From positions 50,344,308-50,408,307 of the forward strand of contig OV884056.1 in the NCBI GenBank assembly GCA_930367215.1: a stretch of 64,000 nt of DNA. The letters are read 5' to 3'. Below the pieces are notes generated by a model. It was not told the DNA's origin. It made no database searches and was given only the letters and a program-made list of their open reading frames with translations. The translations under genes were made by a program, and so were the position numbers. The DNA is from Pollenia angustigena (lineage: Eukaryota; Arthropoda; Insecta; Diptera; Polleniidae). Position 1 is the stretch's first letter, and each line of letters begins with the position of its first letter. This document shows, piece by piece, positions 20,772 to 32,336 of this stretch.

Positions 20772-22333
20772 CTTTAGTTCGTTGCGCCATTAATTTTGTC
20801 CAGCTAGATTGGCTTAATCTTACACTGTGTTTCGGTCGTATAACATTTCAAGGTTTTTGCTATATTTTTGCAATAATTGTTTAATTCATTTTAAAATTCG
20901 TAAATGTTTCATAAAATTCTGAAAAAAACTCTAGAGTTTTCTATACAACTATACATTATTTTTATGTTCTAAATAAATAGACAAGAAAAAATAAAATTTT
21001 ATTAAATAAATGTTTTTATAGATTTTTGAAAAACTTATAAAATTTTATATAATATGACTAACTTATCTCTTCTTCTTCTTAATTAACAAACAAAAATCTA
21101 TTTTCTGTCCCTTAAAAAAAAATATCTTTAAACTTTTAAAGAAATATACACTTTCCTAATGAGTTTTGTCCCATGTGATCTAAAAGATATTTAAATATTT
21201 ATTTTCTTACGTCTTTCTGCTCCAAGTCATTAGAATATTTTCACAATTGTAATCCACTAATTACAGTACAACAAACGACAACAACAACAAGTCTCTATTT
21301 CTAGTGGCTGCAAATCTCTCAAAAGAAACCCAATGAACAACAAGATAAAAGAACTTGGGAAAAGCGCAAAAAATAGAAATAATTTATCACAGATGACTGT
21401 CTTTCAGTGTAGCAGGCAACATTAATCTCTACACTGTTTCATGTTTCATTAATTATCAAGTTTTTGTTTCGTTGTTTCGATACTTTTGTTTGTTTGTTCC
21501 TGGCACGAAAAACTATGAGTCTGCTGATAATGATGATTTCGATGATGATGAAAATCCCAAAAAAAAAAATCATTGGCGGAAAAAAACTAGTAAACAAAAA
21601 AAAAATTACACATTTGTTGTAGCATGTTGAAAAAATTACAAAAACAAAAAATTGAAGAGGTTGTTTTTGTTTTTTTGAAGAACGTGCCAAGAAAAACTGA
21701 TTAGTAACGGAATTATGCCTAATGAGAAAAAACCGAAAAAAACGAAATAATTTATCTACACACAGACAGAAAGACAGACATAAAACTGCGAAAATGTGGC
21801 ATGCAATGCCAATAATTTTTAAGTTGAAAGAAACAACAACATTTTTAGTTATAAACACACGTATTTCATGCCACACATAAATACTTTTATACATAATCAT
21901 TTCTTTAACGAACGTTTGGTTGGATCTACATTTCAAAGGCATTTATCCCCTGTTTCCGGTTTAAAACACATTCACTTACTACCGTTCTACACATACACAC
22001 ATACAATAAGACGAACTTTCTTTTAATTACACGGAAAGCAGAATAAATTAGAAATTATTTTCAAGCGTTTTTTTTAATCAAAATAAAATTTTAAGTCTTT
22101 CCTTTTTTTTTTGTTGGTATAAAAGAATTATGAATAGAATTTGATTAGGGTAGAAATATTGTTACAATTCTTCTGACAATTTGGAGAAAAATTTATAAAT
22201 TGGACATTTTAATATGGAAATTTTTGTTTATGGATCAAAATGTATTGAATCTTGAACCATCAGATGGAAATTAAAGTGAAGTCGACAAGAAAGTTTTATA
22301 GTTTTTGGCAATTACTTTAGATTTGACAGTTTT
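20772..22333. other. No gene recognised; very AT-rich
   Basis: The 167-codon minus-strand frame at 21439-21942 is phenylalanine/lysine-rich low-complexity sequence running through A- and T-runs. It shows no conserved motif, and I read it as chance. Confidence 0.55.
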
Positions 22334-22341
22334 CTTCGAAG

Positions 22342-22883
22342 CAGTGTTTGAAAATAAACAGTACATTATTTAATGTACGGATCACACACCCAGGAACGAT
22401 ATTTATTTTTTTAGTGATTGTGTAGACATACACAACCCTTAATACCGTTCGTAGCTATTTTCAAGAAAGAACCGAACATTTTATAATGTTCGTATCTTCG
22501 TTAAAAAACAGAACAATTGTAGTGATACTGTAGACAAACATATTATTTTAATGTTCTATAATGTTTTTTTTCGTGTGTGCATTTTGTTTTTGTAAAAAAT
22601 TTTTTGTTTTTTTTACCCGCCAAAATGGACGAACATTAACGAGCCGAACCGAACACATTGAAGTTTGTGGATTTTCAAAAAAAAACCGAACGGAATTAAA
22701 TGTTCACATCTTTTGTTGAGTTTGATAAAAACAGTAATATTTTTGTGTTCGAAGGATGACTAACAGGGAAACGTTATTTTTTTTAGTGATTTTCTACACA
22801 AACACAATTAGCGTCTGTGTTTTCCACAAATCTACTGAACCGAACATTAAGAAACGATATTTAGTGTTTATTTTCGAACACTG
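22342..22883 (+). mobile_element. hAT-type MITE, copy 2 (542 bp), perfect 8-bp TSD
   Basis: Same termini as 19887-20413. Flanks at 22334-22341 and 22884-22891 are both CTTCGAAG. Differences from copy 1 are mostly point changes and small indels, e.g. around 22590-22615. Non-coding. Confidence 0.92.
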
Positions 22884-22891
22884 CTTCGAAG

Positions 22892-23483
22892 AGCAATTGC
22901 AAAATCCAAATAACACCAAGAAATAAAGTTCGAAGGTCAAATGACCTGTTTCTATAAGTTCAAGGGTTTTAATGCTATAAGTCCATGTGTTTTTTAAGAC
23001 TAAAAGCTAACCATACTGAACGTGATTTTGCTTAACAATTATTTGCAGTAACTCCCAAAATAGCCGGAAGCAGGGTTGGGCAGTATTTCAAAGAAGTGTA
23101 AACTACACCAAACGGTAAATTTTTCTGGATATAAAAGAGTCTGGAGGCTCTGCTGTGGATTGGTCTCACTCATATGTGCCAATTTTATTTTGTAACAAAC
23201 ATGAGCTCAAATCAATGCCAGATTTTCCATGAAGAATTGTATAATTTGGTAACGGTATTCAAGCATGATGTCTTAGCAAAGTCATAAATGACAAAAAGTG
23301 TGCACAGTATAATAGTTCATTTGACTGTTTACATAAGCGTATCCTTTAAATTTAAAATCTTGTGTTCATGAAAGGATATATGAGTTTTGCGCCGGGACTG
23401 ATACACATACATAATGGATGGTCCAATCAAAACGTTTTTTGTTAATAAAATTATCTTAATATTTTTTATTACTACAGAAGGAT
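22892..23483. other. Flank of mariner relic; no gene
   Basis: 23411-23500 parallels 42957-43040 plus 43971-44000, so it is part of the same old mariner's 3' region and serves as an uninterrupted site for the later mariner at 43041. Nothing else recognised. Confidence 0.5.
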
Positions 23484-24163
23484 CTATGACAATAATGTGT
23501 GAAACAAAATATCGGCCAAATATTCGCCACGACATCGGCGGCATACCTCTAACCGATAGTCCATATTTTCAATGACTCTAAAACATAATAGAGATTCAAT
23601 GTCGTTAAAATGCAGAATTACCTCAGCCTTTAGCTCTTGAATGGTTCTTGGCTTATTGACAAACAGGTTTTCTTTTCCCAAAGAAAATAGTCCAACAGTG
23701 TCAAATCGCATGTTCATGGCAGCCAATAAACATCCCCCATTGTATTTGTCACGCCACAGAGCCATTGTATCGTTAGCTGTCTGGAAAATGGCACCATCCT
23801 GTAGATACCACACATCGTCCAGCGCCATTTCCTCAATTTCTGGCCACAAGAAGTTCGTTATAATCTTGCGATAGGGAACGCCAATCACGGTAACTGCTTG
23901 GCCAACCACATGTTCACACTATTGTAAACCACAGCAATGTTTTCCGCAAAACGAAATGAGCGAGCATGCGCAGGGGTGTTCATATTTCCCACAGAGCCGC
24001 TTTGCTAAAATTTGCGCACAATTCTACCGGATGTGGACACATTTAATCGAGTATGCTGACCAAAAAAATCACAAAGTACTAGAAATGTATTTTAATTTGG
24101 ACGCCCATTTACGTCAAATGCTTCCACAATCTTAACGCGCAGCTCAATTGTGTACCTCTCCAT
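23484..24163 (-). pseudogene. Mariner-superfamily transposase relic with large internal deletion
   Basis: Minus strand. Starts MERYTIELRVKIVEAFDVNG (one base apart from frame loss), the same N terminus as the element at 58613-59861. Two stops follow, then after ~23910 it jumps to GQAVTVIGVPYRKIITNFLW, with the second-Asp context now YLQDGAIFQTA and the C terminus RVIENMDYRLEVCRRCRGEY. The first catalytic Asp region is deleted, and the third-Asp segment is scrambled. Inactive. Confidence 0.82.
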
Positions 24164-24738
24164 GGTCGATTTTAGCAAATACTGAAACAAAAAAATTGCA
24201 AATAGAGTTGGGCAAAAACCTTGACGTTAAGGATTTACTCACAATTAACATCGTGCATTGTGGTTGTACATTGATTTTTATTAAAAAAAAGTTTTTTGTA
24301 TTAAAAAAACCGGATTTAAATGTATTTTTTATTTTAAATATACGACTGAAATTTATTTTGTATCTCAAATAGATCAAAGCATGTATTTTGCCAAAACCTT
24401 GGCCGGAAGTGCATTATAGTTGATGGCGCTAAATGCCATCGGCGACCGCAATCATCGTTTATTTAAATTATCATGCTATTTGAAACGTCTTGATTGAAGA
24501 CCAGCATTGTGCGTGTTACTTCTGACATACAGCCGGCAATACTCGAAAAATTGTCCCCAATTTGGATGTCCAGTATTAGTTTCCTCAAGAATAGCCGCAG
24601 TACAAAAGTAATTTTTAAATGTTAATGTCATGTATTAACTGTTCGAATAAAAAAATCCACGCATTTCAATCATATTCGAAGAACGCTTAAACATTTTACT
24701 TTAGTGATGTGTCAAATGTCTAATCAAGCTACTCTCCC
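24164..24738. other. No gene recognised
   Basis: 24180-24380 frames on both strands are complements of one AT-rich stretch. Nothing with a family motif. Confidence 0.5.
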
Positions 24739-24741
24739 TTA

Positions 24742-25188
24742 AGCTGGCCGCACACTAGTGATTTGTGCGTGTGCTTTGTTAGCGTTCAATTCCATTCACG
24801 ACGAACAAATCACAATAACCTAAAACGTCAAGAAGAAAACATGAATTGTGAAGAGGATAACGCAATTGCACTTTTGATAATTTATATGTGTACGTACACA
24901 ACAATAAAAATTAATACCCAAAAAAATATATTTAAGAAGAATACAAAAAATGTTTGATGTTTCTTTGTACACTAAAATGAAAAACTTGTTTAATGTTCGC
25001 GCACAAGCTCACGAACACATCGAACAAATCGCAAGAAATTAAAAATTTTCAATCACAAGAAATTGAAAATCGTCAATTGCTTGTGAAATTGAAAATTTTC
25101 AATTACATACTTGTGATTTGTGCGCGCACAGTCCCATTAACAAGTAACAAGACGTCGAGATCGCACAATTCACTAGTGTGTGGCCTAT
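24742..25188 (+). mobile_element. PIF/Harbinger-like MITE with GGCC(G/A)CACACTAG ends
   Basis: Left end AGCTGGCCGCACACTAGTGA; right end reversed ATAGGCCACACACTAGTGAA. Flanks are TTA at 24739-24741 and 25189-25191. The interior has repeated GAAATTGAAAATTTTCAATT-like palindromes and a short frame beginning MNCEEDNAIALLII. That frame could be a remnant of a Harbinger-type protein start, but it is too short to claim. Confidence 0.65.
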
Positions 25189-25191
25189 TTA

Positions 25192-25646
25192 ATCGACAAT
25201 TGTCAGCTGTATTCAAAATCAATTCAAGCATTGAATGCAAAATCACACATCTTACTAACACACCCTATTTAATCTTTATCTGTCTTTAAATTATTTACAA
25301 AAGATTATGGAATGGCATTTTAGGTTTTTTTTAAAGAACTTAAATTGTAAAATACTTTTGAAAATTATGGTTTCATGTAATCAATTATTTCATGTGCCAA
25401 ATCACGACTGTTCTGTTGTCGTTGGGTTAAACAAAACAAAAAAAAAAAACGATTATTTTCAAGATTTTTTGTTTTGTTCAGTTATTCTCAGTTGTAATCA
25501 TTTATATTGAGTTTGTGGTTTCATTATTTTTTCTTTTTTTGTTAATTTTATTTTGTCAAGTTATTTGCTTCGCTGGCTCTTTTGTTGCAAAGTAATAATA
25601 AGTTTTTATAATTTTTTTCAGCTCTTTATATTTTTATGTTTTAAAC
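25192..25646. other. No gene recognised
   Basis: AT-rich between the MITE and the mariner relic. Confidence 0.5.
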
Positions 25647-25870
25647 TAAAGGGTGTTTTTTCAAGGTCGATAGAACTTGAAACTATCACAAAATATTAAA
25701 TTATAATCAAAGATAAGCTTCATTTATAGGCTTTGTAATTGCTTATGACGAAGGAAGCTCTGGACGTCCAGTTTTGCCACAAATAACACAAACAATGTTG
25801 GCCTTTAAGGGGTCAATTGTTGATTGTTTATCAGCATCTGCCAGTAAGTTTACATAGCCCCATAGAGAAT
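25647..25870 (-). pseudogene. Short mariner-superfamily C-terminal relic
   Basis: Starts with a terminus-like AAGGGTGTTTTTTCAAGG after TA. Minus-strand translation of 25745-25870 gives GYVNLLADADKQSTIDPLKA, which parallels the post-catalytic GYVK…YADKPAxID…LEDNI stretch of mariner-superfamily transposases. No other part of the element is left. Confidence 0.5.
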
Positions 25871-27200
25871 AATCGAAAAAAAAGCTTAATTTTTGAAGAA
25901 ATAAGGTCCGATGCTGCCTCCACCAGCATAGCGTGTAAGCCCCGTCAACCGGCTAATTTGCTGGATGTTATTAAGATTGTGGCTATTAAGGTCCCCGGGA
26001 GTTTGAAGGGATTATCTTAAGAATATTTCACCTTCTGGTGGGATTCGGCAAAAATCCAAAATTGACAGATTCGGAAAGATCTGTACGATCACTTGAGAAC
26101 GCGGCTGACCAGAGATCCCATTTGGTACCATGAAATTCAGTAGCACCAGGCTGAGATGGCTGACGGTTTAGGCTTCTTGAGGAAAATACTTTCATTCTGC
26201 CTGTCAGAAAGATCTTCACTGTGCGGAATTCCACCACTTAACTTCATTGAGCCACAAATTATCTGCAATTATAAACTCTGTTTTAATACCACAATTAAAG
26301 GGTTGTGAACAGCCGTTGCATCTGAGAGATTAAGACCGCCGTATTCAGGAAGATTGTCTTGCGGCGAGTTTTTCCGTTGAAAAGATACTTTTGAGGATCA
26401 CGTGATCGCAAGAAGGAATATTCTTAAATCTAATTCAAGGGTTTATTTTCACCACTTTTGGGATAATTCGGCCTAAAGGACTTATCATCACTTGGTGATG
26501 TTGCTTCTCAACAGATACTGCTGGCATTTATCACTTGTAGGATAATTCGGCCGGAGGACAGATCTTTCCTTGTTGCTGTTGCTATCTAAGCGATACTGCT
26601 GGCATATTTCCAAAAGCAACGGAGTTAAGATATCTCCAGCCCTAAGCAATGCGAGAGTTCATAATTTTGCCGGATTATGCACTCAAATTGTTTGTGAGGG
26701 TGCTGTTATTACTCAACTGATGTCGCTGGCATTCAACACTTGTCGGATAAAGCAGCCTGAGGGACGGATCCTCCCTTGTTGCTGTTGCTACTCAACAAAT
26801 ACTGCTGGCATATTTCCAAAATCAGCGGAAAGATATCTCCAGCTCCTAAGCAATGTGCGAGTGTATAATTAAGTCGGATTATGCACTCAAATTGCTACCT
26901 GTGTGTGTTGGTTGCTTTAACACTCAGGGGCGATTGGTAAGCGCAGTGTTTGTAACCCACTGGTTAAGATCCACCATCAGATATGGCCATCTCTTCCACA
27001 TCTGCACCCAATAAGAAGATGAGCTTCAAAAGCAGCAGGTTTATAAGGGAGAAATGGAGAAGTTTTGCTTGCCATTTCGCTTAGAGAAGCCATGAATTTT
27101 ATATGGTGAGTTTCCATTTTGAAGTAATACATATTTTGCATTAAAAGCGCTTTAAGCATAGCTGTATAGTAGGGGAGGGCCGTGGCCCTTTAAATGTTGT
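25871..27200. repeat. Unclassified G+C-richer repeat with a 204-bp tandem duplication
   Basis: Composition differs from the surroundings. Phrases GCTGACCNGAGATCC and TGCTACCTGTGTGTG recur at 48775-49250, so this is dispersed. Both copies end near a T- or A-run, which would suit a retroelement 3' end. Frames at 25817-26872 and 26028-26237 have no recognisable motif. Confidence 0.5.
26500..26894 (+). repeat. Direct tandem duplication, period about 204 bp
   Basis: Unit 1 (26500-26690) and unit 2 (26705-26894) share CCTTGTTGCTGTTGCTA, ATACTGCTGGCATATTTCCA, AAGATATCTCCAGC and GGATTATGCACTCAAATTG in the same order. Divergence between units shows that the duplication is not recent. Confidence 0.8.
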
Positions 27201-27220
27201 TTTTTTTTTTTTTGTAAAAG

Positions 27221-28815
27221 TTGTTAAGAATTACTTCACTTTGTGTGTGTTATAGCGTAGCGCATAAATGTGCGCTTCATTTTTTACTCTGGACTGTTCG
27301 TTGAATCGACGAATCCCATTTAGATTTTATCATATAACTCTTTTTATGTGTATTCAAATTACGCACTTTTTTCAACAACGTTAGCTGATGACGAAAGCTT
27401 TAAAAAAATAATTAATTAGAAAACACAAAAAAGTGTTAAAAATCAAATTTTGGGATGGATAAAGAACTTTTATTTTTAATGTTTTACTTTAGTTAATTTT
27501 TTAATAAAAGGCTTAATTAAAAAAGTTTTCGTCGATTTTTTACTCTAAAAATCGCTCCGCCACAATTTTGTTTTAAGTTCGTCGATTCGATGATGAGTAC
27601 CTTAATGTACCATAATAAAGAGTAACCTTTCAGGGTTAAACTGTGCCTACAGTGCTTCGCAAAAAGAAAAAGTTGTTATTGGGTATGGTCTGTTGAAGGC
27701 TGGTTTCAACGCATCGATGACTGATTTTTAAGGTACATTTGAAAAAATAAAAAGCGTTGTTCAAACGTGATTCTATTCATGATAATTTCCCAGAGTAAAC
27801 TGATCGTAACTTCTTTCGGGCTTAAATCACACCCTTTGAATATTGAACACATCAGTGTTAAAATCTTTTTTTTGCTTTAATTCTAAATGGAACTTTGTAC
27901 AGAATATCTGAAAAAACAAATGTAAAGAACTGTATTAAGAACACCAACTGATATATATTGTGCTGTTATTAGTGGTTATAACAGTGCCAGACCATTTTTT
28001 ATTCCTTTAACTAAAAACTAAACAAAAAAGCAAAAAAAAGCTGTAGATTGTAGTTAGTTCTCATTCATTAAGCCGGTCAAGCCAGCCCAATCATTCATTC
28101 AGCCTATCTTTTCATAGTCACCATTATTATCTTCATCATCATCGTCGTTTTACAACAAAAGCACCGTAATTATCGTTAAAACATTCATTTCATTCCGTTT
28201 TTATCCCTTTCTGGTTGGCTTTACAAAATAGCACTTATTATAACACACAGAGAGAAAAAAAAACTTTAAGCATCATCATTATCATTACTACCTTTAACAT
28301 CTTAATTGGAAGTAGTGTTGGCATCATAGCAGAGAAAGGGGGAAATTCGGCGAACGGGATAATATATTTAGTTACTTCAATGAACAGCTTATTGGTTCTT
28401 GTGGTACTTAACAGTAAATAGGTCCACTACAAAGACTAAACTAAACGTATCCGAAGTTGTTAAGAATCAACGAGGTATTAAAACAAATGTTACATACGAA
28501 TACATAAAATACAGTACAGGGCAAAACAATGTATGCACATGAGCGCCCAATTTTTATTTTAGAGATTGTTAGCTATTTTCGAAAAATAAAATTTTATTTA
28601 TTCCATTTTTTTCAATTAATATTTATTTAATTATTTGTGTATGTCCCGAATGGGATCATTGGGCGCCAATGAGTTAAATACATCATTATTACTATCAATT
28701 CCATTAAAGAATTTTGATCTTTATACCATTAATACTAACGTACACTGAAAAAATTCCACATTATGATATTTTATAAAAGAAACATTCGTAACTACAGATT
28801 TGCTATAATTTAAAT
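27221..28815. other. No gene recognised
   Basis: Contains related TCGTCGATT/GAATCGACGAA motifs near 27300 and 27535-27595 that may be ends of an old insertion. I could not pair them convincingly. Frames are short. Confidence 0.45.
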
Positions 28816-28820
28816 AACAG

Positions 28821-29475
28821 AACAAGTTAGAGTGCTAAATTCGGCTGTAGCAATTCTTTCACATCCTTCACCGACAGTTATAATGGTTGAAGAGTTGGCT
28901 TTATATGGGACCGAGGGTAAATTATGGACCGAGCCAATTCTCAGCCGTTTCTTATCAGATAGAAATCGATGGAAAAGGCATTCGATTACCTTTCTAACGA
29001 TATGCCATTTATTTCGACCGGACTTTTTGGTTGGGCTCCACAAGGGTTTGAGTGGGAGCATACACCGAAAAACGCAAAAGTACCGTTATCTAAAAAACGG
29101 TACTTAGGAAAAAAAATTACAGCGATTTTCTTGTTCAGGAGGTCCCAATTAACTTATCTAGGCATGTGGTGTTCTTGGTATTTTTTGGCTGTAAACCAGT
29201 GTTATGGATCGATCTTCACGAAACTGTGCAAAATCTTATATCAATATGGGCATTCCGCCACTATTTATGTTAATTTTTGTATCAATATTATTAATTCTTT
29301 TAATGAATCCCAATATGGATCCACCACCTTCATCCCACTGAATCGATTTTGCTGGATTTCAATCCCAAGCTGCTAAGGATAACTAGAAATAATTTGACAG
29401 TTATATTGTTGTATTTTTTGAGTTTTTCTAAAGTGAGCGTGACAGACAGTTGGTCATGGCTAAATAAACTTAAAA
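28821..29475 (-). repeat. Dispersed fly repeat A, minus-strand copy
   Basis: Begins AACAAGTTAGAGTGCTAAAT (complement of the 3' end of 47268-48015). It later carries GGATTTCAATCCCAAGCTGC and AAAGTGAGCGTGACAGACAG, complements of the middle of that copy. The 135-codon frame at 28969-29376 lies wholly inside the repeat and is not a gene. Confidence 0.72.
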
Positions 29476-29589
29476 TTACTCAATGTATGTAGATATGTAT
29501 CGAAAATATCAGATCAAAATTTATCACCGTCAGGAGTTCTTTAGCTGCAGCTATAAAGCTTAAAACCCTATCTACAAAAAAAAAAACAA

Positions 29590-29885
29590 ACAATGAATCG
29601 ATTCGGCCCTTTTTAATGCCAAGTCACGTGAGACTGCACAATAGGCAGAAAGGCGGTGTTACTAGGATGTGATTGATATGAAGAAACAGATGTAATAGAC
29701 ACAGTTTAGCAGGTTATGTGTCACTGTCCTCGGCAATCGAACAGCAGGCTGCGATGACAGGAGAGTGGGTTCTAAGATAGGCAAATTGGGAGTTGTCCAG
29801 AGCTGTGAGCTCAAGAATCTGACGGGATTCTCTTATGGGCATGACCTGGCTGTATAAGAGGAAGCAGGGAAATGGTTTTATATAG
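29590..29885 (+). pseudogene. R1-like LINE 3' end fragment
   Basis: Aligns with 33790-34020: both have TTATGTGTCACTG, an AAC/GAACAGCAG stretch, GAGCTC(G/A)AGAATCTGACGGG and ATGGGCATG. In the better copy this translates as …HxMCHWPRLQNNRL… and ENLTGFVMGM, the C-terminal CCHC-like region of a LINE ORF2. Stops are frequent here. Confidence 0.55.
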
Positions 29886-30413
29886 GTTTATTGTATAGGA
29901 CCATTATGTAATGAAGGTTTGTATTTTTTCTTCTGGTCCGATAATAACTAATAACAAATAGTTATTTAAAAACCTGACCCACGATGTGGCTCAAATAATA
30001 ATTTGTCGACAACTGAAGTGAGCCGCAACAAGTCATTATTGTTGTCATTAGCGCCCTACTGACTATCGAATTGTCGGCCGTCAGGTTTTACGTTACTAAC
30101 TTTATCCTCTTATTCATTGTCAAATGACTATATTGCCACATTAACGATTTCACAAATTATATACTTGTTTAAAAAAAATTGTCAACACATGTAGGAATAC
30201 AGCTCATTGCTGCTTGATTTGCAACAACAACAAAGCAGAAAGCAAAAATCATCTTTTTCAACAATAGAATTTTGGGAAACACATTTTTATAAAAAAGTAA
30301 AAAAGTGATGATGATCTGAAATGCGCATAGAAGCTAGCATTCCCTCAACAATTAATTTCATTGTATTTATCAGATATGAAAAAATTGGGAATTTAGCACG
30401 TCATACAAAAATT
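29886..30413. other. No gene recognised; possible 10-bp inverted ends
   Basis: AAAACCTGAC at 29969 and its complement GTCAGGTTTT at 30078 could bound a small MITE of about 120 bp. Evidence is limited to this match. Confidence 0.35.
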
Positions 30414-30720
30414 TTAAGTAAAAAAGTATAGTCGGTCAGGCCCGACCAAATGATACCCTACACCACAGTATTTATAATACTTGTGTCTATATAGATATGG
30501 ATCTATCTCTGTTTTAAATTTCATTAAAATCTGATTGATTGTTTCTGAAAAGCAGGAATTTGCCCCTATCTCCCCTCGTAGTTCAACGATTTTGCCCATT
30601 TGCAATAGGCCTTGGTCCTCGGTATACTTTGAGGGGGGTATATGACCCATATTTTAAGGTGTTACATACATCAGCACAAATGCATAATACCCTCTCTACT
30701 ATTGTGGTGTGGGTATAATA
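30414..30720 (+). repeat. Dispersed fly repeat B, shorter copy
   Basis: Has AAGTAAAAAAGTATAGTCGG, the hairpin GTCGGTCAGGCCCGAC and TGATACCCTACACC. It ends ACTATTGTGGTGTGGGTATA like 1660-2358, with the central part deleted. Confidence 0.78.
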
Positions 30721-32336
30721 AAATTGTATTAGTGGGGTGTTATTTTAAAGAAATATTTAAAAAAAAATTTAGTGTTGGTGTTTCTTAGTGTAGCGCAAAA
30801 TTTTTTGAAAGCTATAACGTTATCGCTCGCTTGCGTTGTCGAACGACTTTTCGTGCTGAATATTTAAAGTGGGGTGCAAATTAGCTGTTTGTTGTTAAAA
30901 ATGCGATATCGGTCTACATCGTGGCTCAGTCGGTTAATGTTTGAGTCAACTGTGTGAAAACTTTTGTTTTCCACTGTTTATACACAGTATAAACACATGC
31001 TTTCATAAATAAAATGGCTTATATTTTCCAGCTATTAGCGGTATATTGTATAATCAATAGTTTAAATACAAGTTTATACAAAGTTTTGACAAGTAATTGT
31101 ATACTTTCATTAATCAACATTGACACTAGTGGAACTATCTTTGTAGATTCAAGTGAGGAGTTGCTCAACTCAAAAATATAATTCCATTTGAACAATTTTC
31201 GTATTAAATCAAAATAAGTATTCAATAAGTCGAAAGAATATTCATATATTTTTGTTTAACATTTAAAAAGGTGAAATAATTGTGTCGAAACTGTACAAAT
31301 CTTAAAAAAAAACTCCATTAATGGGGAAGCCCATTAAGCGAGCCCAACCTTTGTAAAAGACTCTCACTGACATAAATACCCTGTAGATATTAAGGCAAGA
31401 GGTTTACACCACATACATTAAAAAGAATTGTTATATACATTTTAATTAAATAGAAAAAATCTTGATATGTAGAAATTAATTCATTTTGTTATGGAACTCC
31501 TCATATATAGTATCTGTAAATACATACTTCTTCGTAAGTCTCCATAACGTATGAATAAGCCAATAAATTATTTATTCTCATGGTAAAGTTGCGTGGGTAA
31601 TAATAATTTTTTATTCTGTTTAAATTAAGATTTTCGCTAACTACACGCCACATACTCAAAATGCGGTAAAAGTAACGCATTTTAATTAGTGCTTTGTAGC
31701 TTTAAAACCTAAAAGGGATTAAATTAAATCGCATACCTTGTGGGTTTTAAAAGTGGAGCAAGATTTAAGTAGTGAAAGTGCTTAAAGGAAAACATTTTCG
31801 TGTTTACTTTATGCTTAAGATTATTATTGATTGGGAATTTTAATAATTTTGATAAGATATCGAAAGTTTTGCTGTGATTTTTTTAAATCTCGGTTTTTTT
31901 AACTTTTATAGTAATGCATTATATGGTCACCTAAAATACAAAATAACGTAACAACATAGGCTTACAGGAGAAGCAAAAAAACTTTACAATATCAATAACA
32001 ACAAGGTGTACTTGGCCTTTGAATATTTTTAATAAAGTAGCCATTTTTGATCGCAGGAATTAAATGAACAAAAATCAATCAAAAAGTCAATTTTGAATTT
32101 ATTGATGATACGTTGTTTTGTATTTAAGGTAACGATATGAATTTTTATTTCGTACACTAATTATTAGCAAATAGGGTCTTTGATCCGGTTGTGGCCTGTG
32201 AAGGATTTCCGTAATTTTTTAAAACTGTAAGACGTTTGATTTTGAATTTGCTCAAAATAAAATTAACGTTAAAAAAATCCAATCTAGAAAACATTGGCAG
32301 TTAAGAAATTTTGAACAAATATTTATCCATAGGCAC
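30721..32336. other. No gene recognised
   Basis: CGTGGCTCAGTCGGTTAA at 30919-30936 resembles a pol III A box, but no B box follows at tRNA spacing. Remainder is AT-rich unique-looking DNA without long frames. Confidence 0.45.

Noticed and set aside
21439..21942. 167-codon minus-strand frame
   Set aside because: Composition is F/K/I-rich and derives from homopolymer runs. No conserved motif or signal that would support a gene.
24841..24960. Harbinger protein start (MNCEEDNAIALLII…)
   Set aside because: Only about 15 residues of suggestive sequence, with no nuclease or Myb domain following.
28969..29376. 135-codon frame
   Set aside because: Lies wholly inside a minus-strand copy of dispersed repeat A.
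30919..30936. tRNA or SINE A box (TGGCTCAGTCGGTTAA)
   Set aside because: No B box at suitable distance and no shared body with the other SINE copies.
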